Notes under the pieces: generated by a model | The model's database searches: none | Seen by the model: the letters and a program-made list of their open reading frames with translations, nothing else | What the model was told of the DNA's origin: nothing | Translations under genes and position numbers: made by a program | Part shown: positions 43,989 through 53,451 of the stretch, piece by piece | How the letters are laid out: each line of letters opens with the position of its first letter | Numbering within the stretch: position 1 is the first letter of the stretch | Source of the DNA: Stutzerimonas stutzeri | Lineage (GTDB): Bacteria > Pseudomonadota > Gammaproteobacteria > Pseudomonadales > Pseudomonadaceae | Direction: 5' to 3' | Length of the DNA: 64,000 bases | NCBI GenBank assembly: GCA_002345575.1 | Contig: DDVX01000004.1 | Coordinates: forward strand, 62,001 to 126,000

Positions 43989-46208
43989 GTGCCTCCTATA
44001 CTTCGCCTTGCACTGCCCTCCCCGCTGCGCAGCCTCTTCGATTACCGACCGCCCGCCGGCGTACCCTACGCCGCGCTACAAGCGGGTGTGCGGCTGCGCG
44101 TGCCCTTCGGCCGCCGCGAGGTAGTGGGCGTGTTAGTAGAAGTCGTCTCACACAGCGAAGTCCCGGAAGCGAAGCTCAAACCCGCGTTAGAGCTGCTGGA
44201 CAGCGCGCCCCCGTTGCCGCCTGCGCTGTTCAAGCTGTGCCTCTGGACTGCCCAGTATTATCAACACAGCCTTGGCGATACCTTCAGCTGGGCCTTACCG
44301 GTGCTGCTGCGCCAGGGTGAACCCGCCGAAGCCCGGCAGGAACGCTTCTGGCATGCCACGACCGGGGCGCAAGCGGACGATCCTCGTCTGAGTCGAGCGC
44401 CGCGCCAGCGTGACGCCCTGAAAACCATCGCCCAGCACCCGCAGGGCGTTGCCCACTCGCTGCTGGGCCAGCTGCAGCTGAGCAAGGACAGCCTCGATCA
44501 GCTGCTGCAAAAGGGCCTGGTGCGCGTCGAGACACGCCGCACCCTTCAGGCCCGCTCCCATCAGGGCAGCTGGCTGCTGCAGCCGGAACTGCCGCTCAAC
44601 CAGGAACAGCGCGCTGCCTTCGAAGCGATTCGGGCCGGCATCAACGGCTTTCAGGCCTTTCTGCTAGCAGGTGTTACCGGCAGCGGCAAGACCGAGGTCT
44701 ACCTGCAACTGATTCACCAAGTGCTCAAGGCTGGTAAGCAGGCGCTGATACTGATCCCAGAGATCAACCTAGGTCCGCAGACGCTGGCGCGCTTCGAGCA
44801 ACGTTTCAACGCCCGCATCGCTCTGTTGCACTCCAACATCAATGACCGTGAGCGACTGGATGCCTGGCTGATGGCGCGCGACGGCGAGGCGGACATCATC
44901 ATCGGTACGCGGTCCGCACTCTTTACACCGATGAAGAATCCGGGGCTGATCATCCTCGACGAAGAACACGACGCTTCCTATAAACAGCAGGAGGGCCTGC
45001 GCTACCACGCACGCGATCTGGCCATTGTCAGGGCCCGCCAGGAAAACCTGCCGATCGTGCTGGGCTCGGCAACGCCTTCGCTGGAGAGCCTGCACAACGC
45101 CCACATCGGCCGCTATGCCCTGCTCAAGTTGACGCAGCGTGCCGGCGGCGCACAAGCGCCACGGTTCCTGCGCCTGGATGTGAAGAGCCGCCCGCTGGAC
45201 TCAGGCATCTCCGGGCCGCTGCAACAGGCCATGACGCAGACACTCGCAGCGGGACAGCAGGTACTGGTATTCCTAAATCGACGCGGATTCGCTCCATCCC
45301 TGCTCTGCCACGATTGCGGCTGGCTCAGCCAGTGCACGCGCTGCGATGCTCGCATGACTCTGCACCAGCGGCATAACGAGCTGCGCTGCCACCACTGCGG
45401 CCATGCCGAACGGCCGCCGCTGAGCTGCCCGGAATGCAATCGGGTCGATCTGCGTCCAGTAGGGGCTGGTACTGAGAGGGCCGAAGAGCGACTGGGCATT
45501 CTCTTCCCTGATTTCCCGGTGCTGCGCATCGACCGCGATAGCACTTCGCGCAAGGGCTCGATGGAGCAGCTACTCGGGATTATCAATCGCGGCGAGCCCT
45601 GCCTGCTGGTGGGCACGCAGATGCTCGCCAAGGGGCATCACTTCCCGCGCGTCACCTTGGTGGCCATCCTCGACGCCGACGGCGGGCTGTTCTCCGCAGA
45701 TTTTCGCGCCAGCGAACGCATGGCCCAGCTGATCGTGCAGGTCGCCGGGCGTGCGGGACGCGCCGAAGAGCCCGGCAAAGTGATCATTCAGACTCATCTG
45801 GCTGACCACCCCCTGCTGGTACAACTGACCGAGCAGGGCTATTTCGCTTTCGCCGACCAGGCCTTGAGCGAACGCCGCGCTGCCGGCCTGCCGCCCTTCA
45901 GCCATCTGGCTCTGCTGCGCGCCGAGGCGCAAAAGCCGGGCCATGCCGAAGACTTCCTTGATCAAGCCTGCAGCCAGGCGGAACAGCTACTGGCAGAGCT
46001 CGAGCTAAGCGGCATCGAACTGCTCGGACCGGTCCCCGCCCCCATGGAGCGTCGCGCCGGACGCTTCCGCGCGCAGCTTCTACTGCAAGGCAGCGCCCGC
46101 GCACCGCTGCACCGTTTGATGCATACCTGGCTGCCTCGGGTCGAGCAGCTCCCAGGTAGCCGTTCGGTGCGCTGGTCGCTGGATATCGACCCGATTGATT
46201 TGTTCTAG
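43989..46208 (+). CDS. priA: Primosomal protein N' (replication restart helicase)
   Basis: A 739-residue superfamily 2 DNA helicase that reloads the replisome at collapsed forks. The start is a GTG at 43989 (family N-terminus PPILRLALPSPLRSLFDYRP); 739 residues equals the P. aeruginosa protein length as I recall it. Motifs: 3' DNA-binding domain, Walker A GVTGSGKTEVYL (K234), DEEH box in IILDEEHDASYKQQEG, and the zinc cysteines CHDCGWLSQCTRCD and CHHCGH/CPECN. Confidence 0.97.
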   Translation: MPPILRLALPSPLRSLFDYRPPAGVPYAALQAGVRLRVPFGRREVVGVLVEVVSHSEVPEAKLKPALELLDSAPPLPPALFKLCLWTAQYYQHSLGDTFSWALPVLLRQGEPAEARQERFWHATTGAQADDPRLSRAPRQRDALKTIAQHPQGVAHSLLGQLQLSKDSLDQLLQKGLVRVETRRTLQARSHQGSWLLQPELPLNQEQRAAFEAIRAGINGFQAFLLAGVTGSGKTEVYLQLIHQVLKAGKQALILIPEINLGPQTLARFEQRFNARIALLHSNINDRERLDAWLMARDGEADIIIGTRSALFTPMKNPGLIILDEEHDASYKQQEGLRYHARDLAIVRARQENLPIVLGSATPSLESLHNAHIGRYALLKLTQRAGGAQAPRFLRLDVKSRPLDSGISGPLQQAMTQTLAAGQQVLVFLNRRGFAPSLLCHDCGWLSQCTRCDARMTLHQRHNELRCHHCGHAERPPLSCPECNRVDLRPVGAGTERAEERLGILFPDFPVLRIDRDSTSRKGSMEQLLGIINRGEPCLLVGTQMLAKGHHFPRVTLVAILDADGGLFSADFRASERMAQLIVQVAGRAGRAEEPGKVIIQTHLADHPLLVQLTEQGYFAFADQALSERRAAGLPPFSHLALLRAEAQKPGHAEDFLDQACSQAEQLLAELELSGIELLGPVPAPMERRAGRFRAQLLLQGSARAPLHRLMHTWLPRVEQLPGSRSVRWSLDIDPIDLF

Positions 46209-46301
46209 CCGGCACCGCTGGCCCGAAACGTGACCCAACCTACCCGCTGCTTCTATAATGCGCAGTTTTCGACCAATGCCTCCGGGCCGACCGAGCAGAC
46301 G

Positions 46302-48041
46302 ATGAAAGACAGTATTCGCCACCTCATTCAGCAAGCCCTGACCCGCCTCGTCGCCGAGGGCGTGTTGCCGGAAGGGCTGACACCGGCAATTCAGGTGGAG
46401 AACACACGCGACAAGAGTCACGGCGACTTCGCCAGCAACATCGCCATGATGCTGGCCAAGCCGGCCGGCATGAAGCCGCGTGATCTGGCCCAGAAGCTGA
46501 TCGACGCACTGCCCGCCGACAGCAGCATCAGCAAGGTGGAAATCGCAGGGCCGGGCTTCCTCAACTTCTTTCAGAACAGCGCAGCGCTGGCCGAGCGCCT
46601 CGACGCGGCACTGGCCTCCGCACAGCTGTGCGTTAGCAAGACGAGCCCCGCGCAGCGCGTCGTCGTCGACCTGTCTTCGCCCAACCTGGCCAAGGAAATG
46701 CACGTCGGCCACCTGCGCTCCACCATCATCGGTGACGCCGTGGGCCGCGTACTGGAATTTCTCGGCGACACGGTGATCCGCCAGAATCACGTAGGTGACT
46801 GGGGCACCCAGTTCGGCATGCTGCTGGCCTATCTGGAAGAGAACCCGGCCAGCGCCGAGACCGAGCTATCTGACCTTGAGCAGTTCTACCGCGCCGCCAA
46901 ACAGCGCTTCGACGACTCCGAGGCCTTCGCCAACCGCGCCCGCGAGCTAGTGGTCAAGCTGCAAGCCGGCGACGCCGAGTGCCTGCGCCTGTGGTCGCGT
47001 TTCAACGAGATCTCACTGTCGCATTGCCAGAAGCTCTACGAGCGCCTCAACGTCAAGCTGACCCCAGCCGACGTCAAGGGTGAGAGCGCTTATAACGCCG
47101 AGCTGCCGGGCATCGTCGAAGCGTTGCGTGAAAGCGGCCTGCTCACCGAGGACAACGGCGCACAATGCGTATTCCTCGATGAATTCAAGAACGCCGAAGG
47201 CAACCCGTTGCCGGTGATCGTGCAGAAGGCCGGCGGTGGTTATCTCTACGCCACCACAGACCTGGCCGCCATGCGCTATCGCAGCCAGCAATTGAAGGCC
47301 GACCGAGCCCTGTACTTCGTTGACCAGCGCCAGGCGCTGCATTTCCAGATGGCATTCGCCGTGGCGCGCCGTGCCGGCTTCGTACACGAAGGCATGGAGC
47401 TGGAGCACATGGGCTTCGGCACCATGAACGGCGCTGACGGTCGCCCGTTCAAGACCCGCGACGGCGGCACCGTGAAGCTGGTCGACCTGCTCGATGAAGC
47501 CGAACAGCGCGCCTACACCCTGGTCAAGGGCAAGAACCCCGAGCTGGACGAAGCCGAACTGCGCACCATCGCCCACGCGGTGGGCATTGGCGCGGTGAAG
47601 TACGCCGATCTGTCCAAGCATCGCACCAGCGATTACAGCTTCAACTTCGAACTGATGCTGAGCTTCGAGGGCAACACCGCACCCTACCTGTTGTACGCCT
47701 ACACCCGGGTCGCCAGCGTGTTCCGCAAGCTCGGCAGTTCGATGGATGCGCTCACCGGCAGCATGGTGCTGGAGGCAGAACACGAACAGGCCCTCGGCGC
47801 CAAGCTGGCGCAGTTTGGCGAAGTGCTCAATGGCGTAGGTGAGAAAGGTGTCCCGCACTTGCTGTGTAGCTACCTATACGATCTGGCCGGGCTGTTTTCT
47901 AGCTTCTATGAACACTGCCCGATCCTAACCGCCGAGAACGAAGCCGTGAAACTCAGTCGCCTGCGCCTGGCCGCTCTGACCGGCAAGACCCTCAAGCAGG
48001 GCCTGGAGCTGCTCGGCCTGGAAACCTTGGAGCGCATGTAA
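46302..48041 (+). CDS. argS: Arginyl-tRNA synthetase
   Basis: Class I synthetase of 579 residues. The start at 46302 (MKDSIRHLIQQALTRLV) is the family N-terminus, with the Arg-tRNA synthetase N-terminal domain first. The HIGH-type motif is H134-V-G-H137 in LAKEMHVGHLRSTIIGDAVG. The C-terminal DALR anticodon-binding domain ends GLELLGLETLERM. It lies 93 bases after priA and directly abuts the SPOR-protein start. Confidence 0.97.
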   Translation: MKDSIRHLIQQALTRLVAEGVLPEGLTPAIQVENTRDKSHGDFASNIAMMLAKPAGMKPRDLAQKLIDALPADSSISKVEIAGPGFLNFFQNSAALAERLDAALASAQLCVSKTSPAQRVVVDLSSPNLAKEMHVGHLRSTIIGDAVGRVLEFLGDTVIRQNHVGDWGTQFGMLLAYLEENPASAETELSDLEQFYRAAKQRFDDSEAFANRARELVVKLQAGDAECLRLWSRFNEISLSHCQKLYERLNVKLTPADVKGESAYNAELPGIVEALRESGLLTEDNGAQCVFLDEFKNAEGNPLPVIVQKAGGGYLYATTDLAAMRYRSQQLKADRALYFVDQRQALHFQMAFAVARRAGFVHEGMELEHMGFGTMNGADGRPFKTRDGGTVKLVDLLDEAEQRAYTLVKGKNPELDEAELRTIAHAVGIGAVKYADLSKHRTSDYSFNFELMLSFEGNTAPYLLYAYTRVASVFRKLGSSMDALTGSMVLEAEHEQALGAKLAQFGEVLNGVGEKGVPHLLCSYLYDLAGLFSSFYEHCPILTAENEAVKLSRLRLAALTGKTLKQGLELLGLETLERM

Positions 48042-48707
48042 GTGGCAACCCGGAAGAAACCAGCGCCCAAACGCGGCGCCAGCCGCTACCAGGCACCCGC
48101 GAAAAAGCCTGTGCCCGGCTGGGTATGGCTGGTCTGTGGCTTGGTGATTGGCGGCTTCATCATGTTCTTGATGAACCTGGAGCCGGGCGGCGAAGAGGTC
48201 AAGCGCAACAAGGAAACACCTAAACCGGCCCGCGAGCAGCCCAAGCGCACTAGCTCGACGGAGCAGCCACCGAAGCCCAAATATGATTTCTACACATTGC
48301 TGCCCGAATCGGAAGTGATCCTGCCACCCGAGACCAAGCAACCCGAGCCGCCACCGAGCAAACCGGTGACTCCAGAAGAAGCGGCCAAGATCGACGAAGC
48401 CCGAGCTGTGGCTGCGCTCAACGGCCAAGTACCGCCGCCTCCGCCCACCGTGGCCAAGGCCGCTGCCGTCCAGTTCTTCCTGCAAGCCGGTTCATTCCGT
48501 CAGCAGGCCGAAGCCGACCGGGTACGCGCGCAGATCATCCTGCTCGGCCAGGATGTGCGCGTGGAAAGCGTACGCGTGCGCGACGAGCCCTGGTTCCGCG
48601 TACTGGTCGGACCGTATAGCAGTCGCGAACAGCTGAATGCAGCGCAGAAAACCCTGGCCGATAGCGGCTACAAGAACCTGCTGTTGCAGCAACGGCAGAT
48701 GCGCTGA
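48042..48707 (+). CDS. SPOR-domain (FtsN-like) membrane protein
   Basis: A 221-residue bitopic protein with a basic N-terminus, a membrane helix at about 26-45 (GWVWLVCGLVIGGFIMFLM), a proline/lysine-rich linker and a C-terminal SPOR domain (about 145-221, FFLQAGSFRQQAEADRVRAQ ... PWFRVLVGPYSSREQLNAAQ). The GTG start at 48042 begins immediately after the argS stop, so they form an operon. Homologues sit between argS and hslV in P. aeruginosa; here a terminator and an unrelated gene follow. It is probably a septal peptidoglycan-binding division protein. Confidence 0.9.
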   Translation: MATRKKPAPKRGASRYQAPAKKPVPGWVWLVCGLVIGGFIMFLMNLEPGGEEVKRNKETPKPAREQPKRTSSTEQPPKPKYDFYTLLPESEVILPPETKQPEPPPSKPVTPEEAAKIDEARAVAALNGQVPPPPPTVAKAAAVQFFLQAGSFRQQAEADRVRAQIILLGQDVRVESVRVRDEPWFRVLVGPYSSREQLNAAQKTLADSGYKNLLLQQRQMR

Positions 48708-48711
48708 AACA

Positions 48712-48737
48712 AAAACGCCGGGCTAGCCCGGCGTTTT
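48712..48737. terminator. Bidirectional intrinsic terminator
   Basis: A perfect palindrome with arms AAAACGCCGGGC and GCCCGGCGTTTT around TA lies between the convergent SPOR gene and the flavoreductase gene. Confidence 0.92.
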
Positions 48738-48753
48738 CTTATCTGTCTTCCGC

Positions 48754-49725
48754 TTAGTCTTCGCGCGGCGCATAGGCGAACACATCAGCGCGCATCTGGT
48801 GCGGGTCCATTCCCGCCTCCACCAGCGCATCCAGCGTGCCGTAAACCATGGCAGGAGAACCGCTGGCATAGACGTGCAGCGGCTTGAGATCGTCGAAGTC
48901 CTCGCAGACCGCCTGATGCAACATGCCGCAACGCCCCTCCCAACCACAGATATCGCTAACCACTCGGTGCAGATACAGGTTGGGCATATCCAGCCATTCG
49001 TCCCAGTGCGGCAGCTGATAGAAGTCATCGGGACGACGCACGCCCCAATACAGATGCACCGGATGGGTGAAACCGGCAGCTCGACAGTGTTCGATCAAGC
49101 TGTGCATCTGCGCCATACCGGTACCCGCTGCGATCAGCACCAATGGTCCGTCAGGCAGCTCTGCCAGATGGGTATCGCCGAATGGCAGCTGGATGCGGGC
49201 GAAACCTTGCCTGCGGATGAACCCCAGCAGCTCAATGACCGACTCCTCGCGTGCCAGTACATGCAGCTCCAACTCACGTCCGCAGTCCGGCGCCGAGGCC
49301 AGGGAAAAGGCGGACCATTCGCCATCTTCACGCTGCAGCAAAAGATACTGCCCCGCGTAATAGCGCGGTTGTCGCCCCGCGGGCAACCGCAGCACCAGAC
49401 GCACCACATCGCCGCCCAAATCCTGGCAATCAGCTAGTTGGCAACTCAGCTCCCGCGCCGGCAACACACCTGGCGCCAGCACGCCGTCCCAGAGCACTAC
49501 GCAATCTTCCAGGGGCTCGGCGATACAGGCCAGCAGCTCGCCATGCTCGCGGATTTCGTCGCCCTGGCGCACGCGGCCCTCTACCAGCAGCGAGGCACAG
49601 ATATGGCAATTGCCGTTGCGACAGCTCTGCGGACATTCATAGCCCAGCCGCTTGGCCGCATCCAGAATGCGTTCACCCGGCCGGACATCAAGCACCGCAC
49701 CGGTGGGTTGCAAGGTTACTTTCAT
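48754..49725 (-). CDS. 2Fe-2S ferredoxin-FAD/NAD(P)H reductase (annotated as CDP-6-deoxy-delta-3,4-glucoseen reductase type)
   Basis: A 323-residue electron-transfer protein. The N-terminal plant-type ferredoxin domain has C-x4-C-x2-C (CPQSCRNGNCHICASLLV) and a distal cysteine in LLACIAEP. Next come the FAD domain (RYYAGQYLLLQ, WSAFSLASAP) and the NAD(P) domain (LVLIAAGTGMAQMHSLIEHC). The start is taken at the ATG 49725; a GTG six bases upstream is also possible. The 'CDP-6-deoxyglucoseen reductase' label reflects family similarity only; no deoxysugar genes are nearby. Its place next to ubiD resembles the ubiD-fre pair of enterobacteria, so a role in flavin reduction for prenyl-FMN formation is possible but unproven. 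Confidence 0.85.
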   Translation of the reverse strand: MKVTLQPTGAVLDVRPGERILDAAKRLGYECPQSCRNGNCHICASLLVEGRVRQGDEIREHGELLACIAEPLEDCVVLWDGVLAPGVLPARELSCQLADCQDLGGDVVRLVLRLPAGRQPRYYAGQYLLLQREDGEWSAFSLASAPDCGRELELHVLAREESVIELLGFIRRQGFARIQLPFGDTHLAELPDGPLVLIAAGTGMAQMHSLIEHCRAAGFTHPVHLYWGVRRPDDFYQLPHWDEWLDMPNLYLHRVVSDICGWEGRCGMLHQAVCEDFDDLKPLHVYASGSPAMVYGTLDALVEAGMDPHQMRADVFAYAPRED

Positions 49726-49843
49726 ATGCACGTCATCACTGAGCGGGACCAGCCCGCCAAGGCTCCGGGCGGTTCAACCGATCACTGAAAACCATCTACA
49801 CCGAGGTTTCTCAACGATCTGTTACCGCCTCTGTTGGGTTATG

Positions 49844-51310
49844 TCAGTCGATGCCCAGCTGCGACCAGAGTTCATCGACGCGCTGCGTCACCGCCTCGTC
49901 CTTGACGATGGCGCGACCCCACTCGCGGCTGGTCTCGCCCGGCCACTTGTGGGTCGCATCAAGACCCATTTTCGAGCCGAGGCCGGAAACGGGTGAGGCG
50001 AAGTCGAGGTAATCGATCGGCGTATTGTCGATCATCACCGTGTCGCGCTTGGGGTCCATGCGCGTGGTGATAGCCCAGACCACATCGTTCCAGTCTCGGG
50101 CGTTGATGTCGTCGTCGGTGACGATGACGAACTTGGTGTACATGAACTGGCGCAGGAAACTCCATACGCCGAGCATCACCCGCTTGGCGTGGCCGGGGTA
50201 CTGCTTCTTGATGGTCACTACCGCCATGCGATAGGAACAGCCCTCGGGCGGCAGGTAGAAGTCGGTGATTTCCGGAAACTGCTTCTGCAGGATCGGCACG
50301 AAGACTTCATTGAGCGCCACGCCGAGAATCGCCGGTTCATCCGGCGGTCGCCCGGTGTAAGTGCTGTGATAGATGGCATCACGACGCTTGGTGATGCGTT
50401 CGACGGTGAACACCGGGAAGCTGTCCACCTCATTGTAGTAGCCGGTATGGTCGCCGTAAGGCCCCTCATCAGCCATCTCGCCGGGATAGATATACCCCTC
50501 AAGAACAATCTCGGCACCAGCAGGCACCTGCAAATCGCTACCTCGACATTTCACCAGTTCTGTTCGGCTGCCGCGCAGCAAACCGGCGAAGGCATATTCG
50601 GACAGCGAATCGGGCACCGGCGTCACCGCGCCGAGAATCGTCGCCGGATCGGCGCCGAGCGCCACCGCCACCGGATAGGGCCGGTCCGGGTACTTCTCGC
50701 ACCAGTCGCGGTAATCCAGCGCACCGCCGCGGTGACTCAGCCAGCGCATGATCACCTTGTTGCGACCAATCACCTGCTGGCGGTAGATGCCGAGGTTCTG
50801 CCGCTCCTTGTTCGGGCCCTTGGTAATGGTCAGGCCCCAGGTGATCAGCGGCGCGACGTCGCCCGGCCAGCAGGTTTGAACCGGCAGCTGCGACAGATCG
50901 ACATCATCGCCCTCGATCACTACTTCCTGGCAGGCTGCATCCTTGAGCACCTTGGGCGCCATGCTGATGACCTTGCGGAAGATCGGTAGCTTGCTCCAGG
51001 CGTCTTTAAGACCCTTCGGCGGCTCCGGCTCTTTCAGATAAGCCAGCAGCTTGCCGATCTCACGCAACTCGCTTACCGACTCGGCACCCATGCCCAGCGC
51101 CACGCGCTCGGGCGTGCCGAACAGGTTGCCCAGCACCGGCATATCAAAGCCGGTTGGATTTTCGAAGAGCAGCGCCGGGCCCCGCTTGCGCAAGGTGCGG
51201 TCGCAAATCTCGGTCATTTCCAGCACGGGGGACACGGCAACCGTGACGCGCTTGAGTTCACCGCGTTTTTCCAGGCCGCTGATAAAGTCGCGCAGATCGC
51301 GATACTGCAT
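49844..51310 (-). CDS. ubiD: 4-hydroxy-3-polyprenylbenzoate decarboxylase
   Basis: Ubiquinone-pathway decarboxylase of 488 residues that uses prenylated FMN. The N-terminus MQYRDLRDFISGLEKRGELK and internal blocks HRGGALDYRDWCEKYPDRPY, DEGPYGDHTGYYNEVDSFPV (with the catalytic-type glutamate-arginine network), and DPKRDTVMIDNTPIDYLDFA are standard UbiD. It is on the same strand as the flavoreductase, 118 bases upstream of it. Confidence 0.96.
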   Translation of the reverse strand: MQYRDLRDFISGLEKRGELKRVTVAVSPVLEMTEICDRTLRKRGPALLFENPTGFDMPVLGNLFGTPERVALGMGAESVSELREIGKLLAYLKEPEPPKGLKDAWSKLPIFRKVISMAPKVLKDAACQEVVIEGDDVDLSQLPVQTCWPGDVAPLITWGLTITKGPNKERQNLGIYRQQVIGRNKVIMRWLSHRGGALDYRDWCEKYPDRPYPVAVALGADPATILGAVTPVPDSLSEYAFAGLLRGSRTELVKCRGSDLQVPAGAEIVLEGYIYPGEMADEGPYGDHTGYYNEVDSFPVFTVERITKRRDAIYHSTYTGRPPDEPAILGVALNEVFVPILQKQFPEITDFYLPPEGCSYRMAVVTIKKQYPGHAKRVMLGVWSFLRQFMYTKFVIVTDDDINARDWNDVVWAITTRMDPKRDTVMIDNTPIDYLDFASPVSGLGSKMGLDATHKWPGETSREWGRAIVKDEAVTQRVDELWSQLGID

Positions 51311-51390
51311 GCTTGAGCCTCGTATGGGCCGGCAGGGTCGGGCGCAAAGTTTAGCCCCTGCGCCGTATTTCCTAAACCAGCAGACAGACG

Positions 51391-51412
51391 AAGGCCGGGT
51401 TTCCCCGGCCTT
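51391..51412 (-). terminator. Intrinsic terminator downstream of rho
   Basis: The stem AAGGCCGGG/CCCGGCCTT, with a short T-C loop, lies 20 bp after the rho stop on the coding strand. Confidence 0.7.
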
Positions 51413-51431
51413 GTTAGCAACGACGAGCCGC

Positions 51432-52691
51432 TTACTTGCGCTTCATGGACATGAAGAATTCATCGTTGGTCTTGGTGTCCTTGAGCTTGTCGAGAAGGAA
51501 CTCGATGGCCGCGCTTTCATCCATCGGGTGTAGCAGCTTGCGCAGAATCCAAATGCGCTGCAGTTCTTCCTCGCTGGTCAGCAACTCCTCACGGCGAGTG
51601 CCGGACTTGTTGATGTTGATAGCCGGGAACACACGCTTCTCGGCGATGCGGCGATCCAGTTGCAGCTCAAGGTTACCGGTGCCCTTGAATTCTTCGTAGA
51701 TCACCTCATCCATCTTCGAGCCGGTTTCCACCAGCGCGGTGGCGATGATGGTCAGCGAACCGCCCTCCTCGATGTTGCGCGCAGCACCGAAGAAACGCTT
51801 GGGCTTCTCCAGGGCATGGGCATCGACACCACCGGTCAGCACCTTGCCGGAGCTCGGGATCACGGTGTTGTAGGCACGCGCCAGACGGGTGATGGAGTCG
51901 AGCAGGATGACTACATCCTTCTTGTGCTCGACCAGACGCTTGGCCTTCTCGATTACCATCTCGGCGACCTGCACGTGGCGGGTCGGCGGCTCGTCGAAGG
52001 TGGAAGCGACGACTTCACCGCGCACGGTACGCTGCATCTCGGTCACTTCTTCCGGACGCTCGTCGATCAGCAGAACGATCAGATGGCACTCGGGGTTGTT
52101 GCGGGTGATGTTGCTGGCAATGTTCTGCAGCATGATGGTCTTGCCCGCTTTCGGCGGGGCGACGATCAGGCCACGCTGGCCCTTGCCGATGGGCGCGCAG
52201 AGATCGATCACGCGGCCGGTGAGGTCTTCGGTGGAGCCGTTGCCGGCCTCCATCTTCAGACGCTGGTTGGCAAACAGCGGCGTGAGGTTCTCGAACAGGA
52301 TCTTGTTCTTCGCGTTTTCCGGACGATCGAAGTTGATCGAATCGACCTTGAGTAGAGCGAAGTAACGCTCGCCTTCTTTCGGCGGGCGGATCTTGCCGAC
52401 GATGCTGTCGCCCGTACGCAAATTGAATCGGCGGATTTGGCTCGGCGAGACGTAGATATCGTCAGGCCCGGCCAGATAGGACGAATCCGCAGAGCGCAGG
52501 AAGCCAAAGCCATCCTGGAGAATCTCCAGCACGCCGTCACCGGAGATTTCCTCACCGCTTTTTGCGTGTTTCTTGAGCAGGGAAAAAATCACGTCCTGCT
52601 TGCGCGAACGGGCCATGTTGTCGATGCCCATCTGTTCGGCCATTTCCAGCAGGTCGGTGATGGACTTTTGCTTGAGTTCAGTCAGATTCAT
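51432..52691 (-). CDS. rho: Transcription termination factor Rho
   Basis: Hexameric RNA helicase, 419 residues. Rho N-terminal domain (MNLTELKQKSITDLLEMAEQ), cold-shock-like RNA-binding fold (LQDGFGFLRSADSSYLAGPD), and RecA-like motor with Walker A VAPPKAGKTIMLQNIA and Walker B VVILLDSITRLARAYN. It has a long 222-bp leader that also contains the terminator of trxA; in enterobacteria rho is autoregulated through its leader, and the same is plausible here. Confidence 0.98.
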   Translation of the reverse strand: MNLTELKQKSITDLLEMAEQMGIDNMARSRKQDVIFSLLKKHAKSGEEISGDGVLEILQDGFGFLRSADSSYLAGPDDIYVSPSQIRRFNLRTGDSIVGKIRPPKEGERYFALLKVDSINFDRPENAKNKILFENLTPLFANQRLKMEAGNGSTEDLTGRVIDLCAPIGKGQRGLIVAPPKAGKTIMLQNIASNITRNNPECHLIVLLIDERPEEVTEMQRTVRGEVVASTFDEPPTRHVQVAEMVIEKAKRLVEHKKDVVILLDSITRLARAYNTVIPSSGKVLTGGVDAHALEKPKRFFGAARNIEEGGSLTIIATALVETGSKMDEVIYEEFKGTGNLELQLDRRIAEKRVFPAININKSGTRREELLTSEEELQRIWILRKLLHPMDESAAIEFLLDKLKDTKTNDEFFMSMKRK

Positions 52692-52871
52692 AGGAAGAGA
52701 TCAGGAAGGATGAAGAAAGCGATTAGCTTGAGAAGCCGCGCAGCAGAATACGAACTGGTCGTTGTGCGATATGGGCAGAAGTGCGTCGGCGACGAATGCA
52801 GAGGGCGACGGAAGAGTCGTTGCAAGGCCGAATTTAGCACCGCTCAGGCGAGGCGTCCACCCTGTAACAGC

Positions 52872-52896
52872 AAAAAGCCCCCGCATTCGCAGGGGC
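52872..52896 (-). terminator. Intrinsic terminator downstream of trxA
   Basis: On the coding strand GCCCCTGCGAATGCGGGGGC is followed by TTTTTG, beginning about 18 bp after the trxA stop. Confidence 0.85.
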
Positions 52897-52913
52897 CTTC
52901 GCCGGGGCGAGGC

Positions 52914-53240
52914 TCAGATGTTGCTATCGAGAAACGCAGCCAGCTGGGATTTGGAAAGCGCGCCGACCTTGGTCGCTTCGACGTTGCCGTTCTTGAACAG
53001 CATCAGAGTCGGGATACCGCGCACGCCGTATTTGGGTGGGGTTTCCTGGTTTTCGTCAATGTTCAGCTTGCAGACTTTGAGCTTGCCTTCGTACTCCTTG
53101 GCAATCTCGTCCAGGACTGGGGCGATCATCTTGCATGGACCGCACCACTCCGCCCAGTAATCGACCAGAACAGGACCGTCCGCCTGGAGCACATCCTGCT
53201 CGAAGCTGCTGTCGCTGACGTTGTTGATGTGCTCGCTCAT
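52914..53240 (-). CDS. trxA: Thioredoxin 1
   Basis: A 108-residue cytoplasmic thioredoxin with active site WCGPC (C33 and C36) in DYWAEWCGPCKMIAPVLDEI and the cis-proline segment RGIPTLMLFKNG. It lies upstream of rho on the same strand, the usual neighbourhood in gamma-proteobacteria, but is separated from it by its own terminator. Confidence 0.97.
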   Translation of the reverse strand: MSEHINNVSDSSFEQDVLQADGPVLVDYWAEWCGPCKMIAPVLDEIAKEYEGKLKVCKLNIDENQETPPKYGVRGIPTLMLFKNGNVEATKVGALSKSQLAAFLDSNI

Positions 53241-53451
53241 GGAGTTTCTCCAGGGTGAAAACCGAAAGTGACGCCATGATAGCCCGGCTTGATAAGGACC
53301 GAAAGTCGCAGCCCAACTCCAGAGCCATCGCCGCGTAGCGGCCAGCTAGATAATCCGACCGGCTTAAACGGGGCAAGTTGCCGGGCGTTTCGCGTTGGCG
53401 GATGCTGACGTTCGTGTCAGGATGTCACGATTTCAAAGAGATCATCCGCTC

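Noticed and set aside
48754..49725. Deoxysugar (CDP-ascarylose) biosynthesis gene
   Set aside because: Only the reductase family matches; no dehydratase or sugar-nucleotide genes are near, and the neighbour is ubiD.
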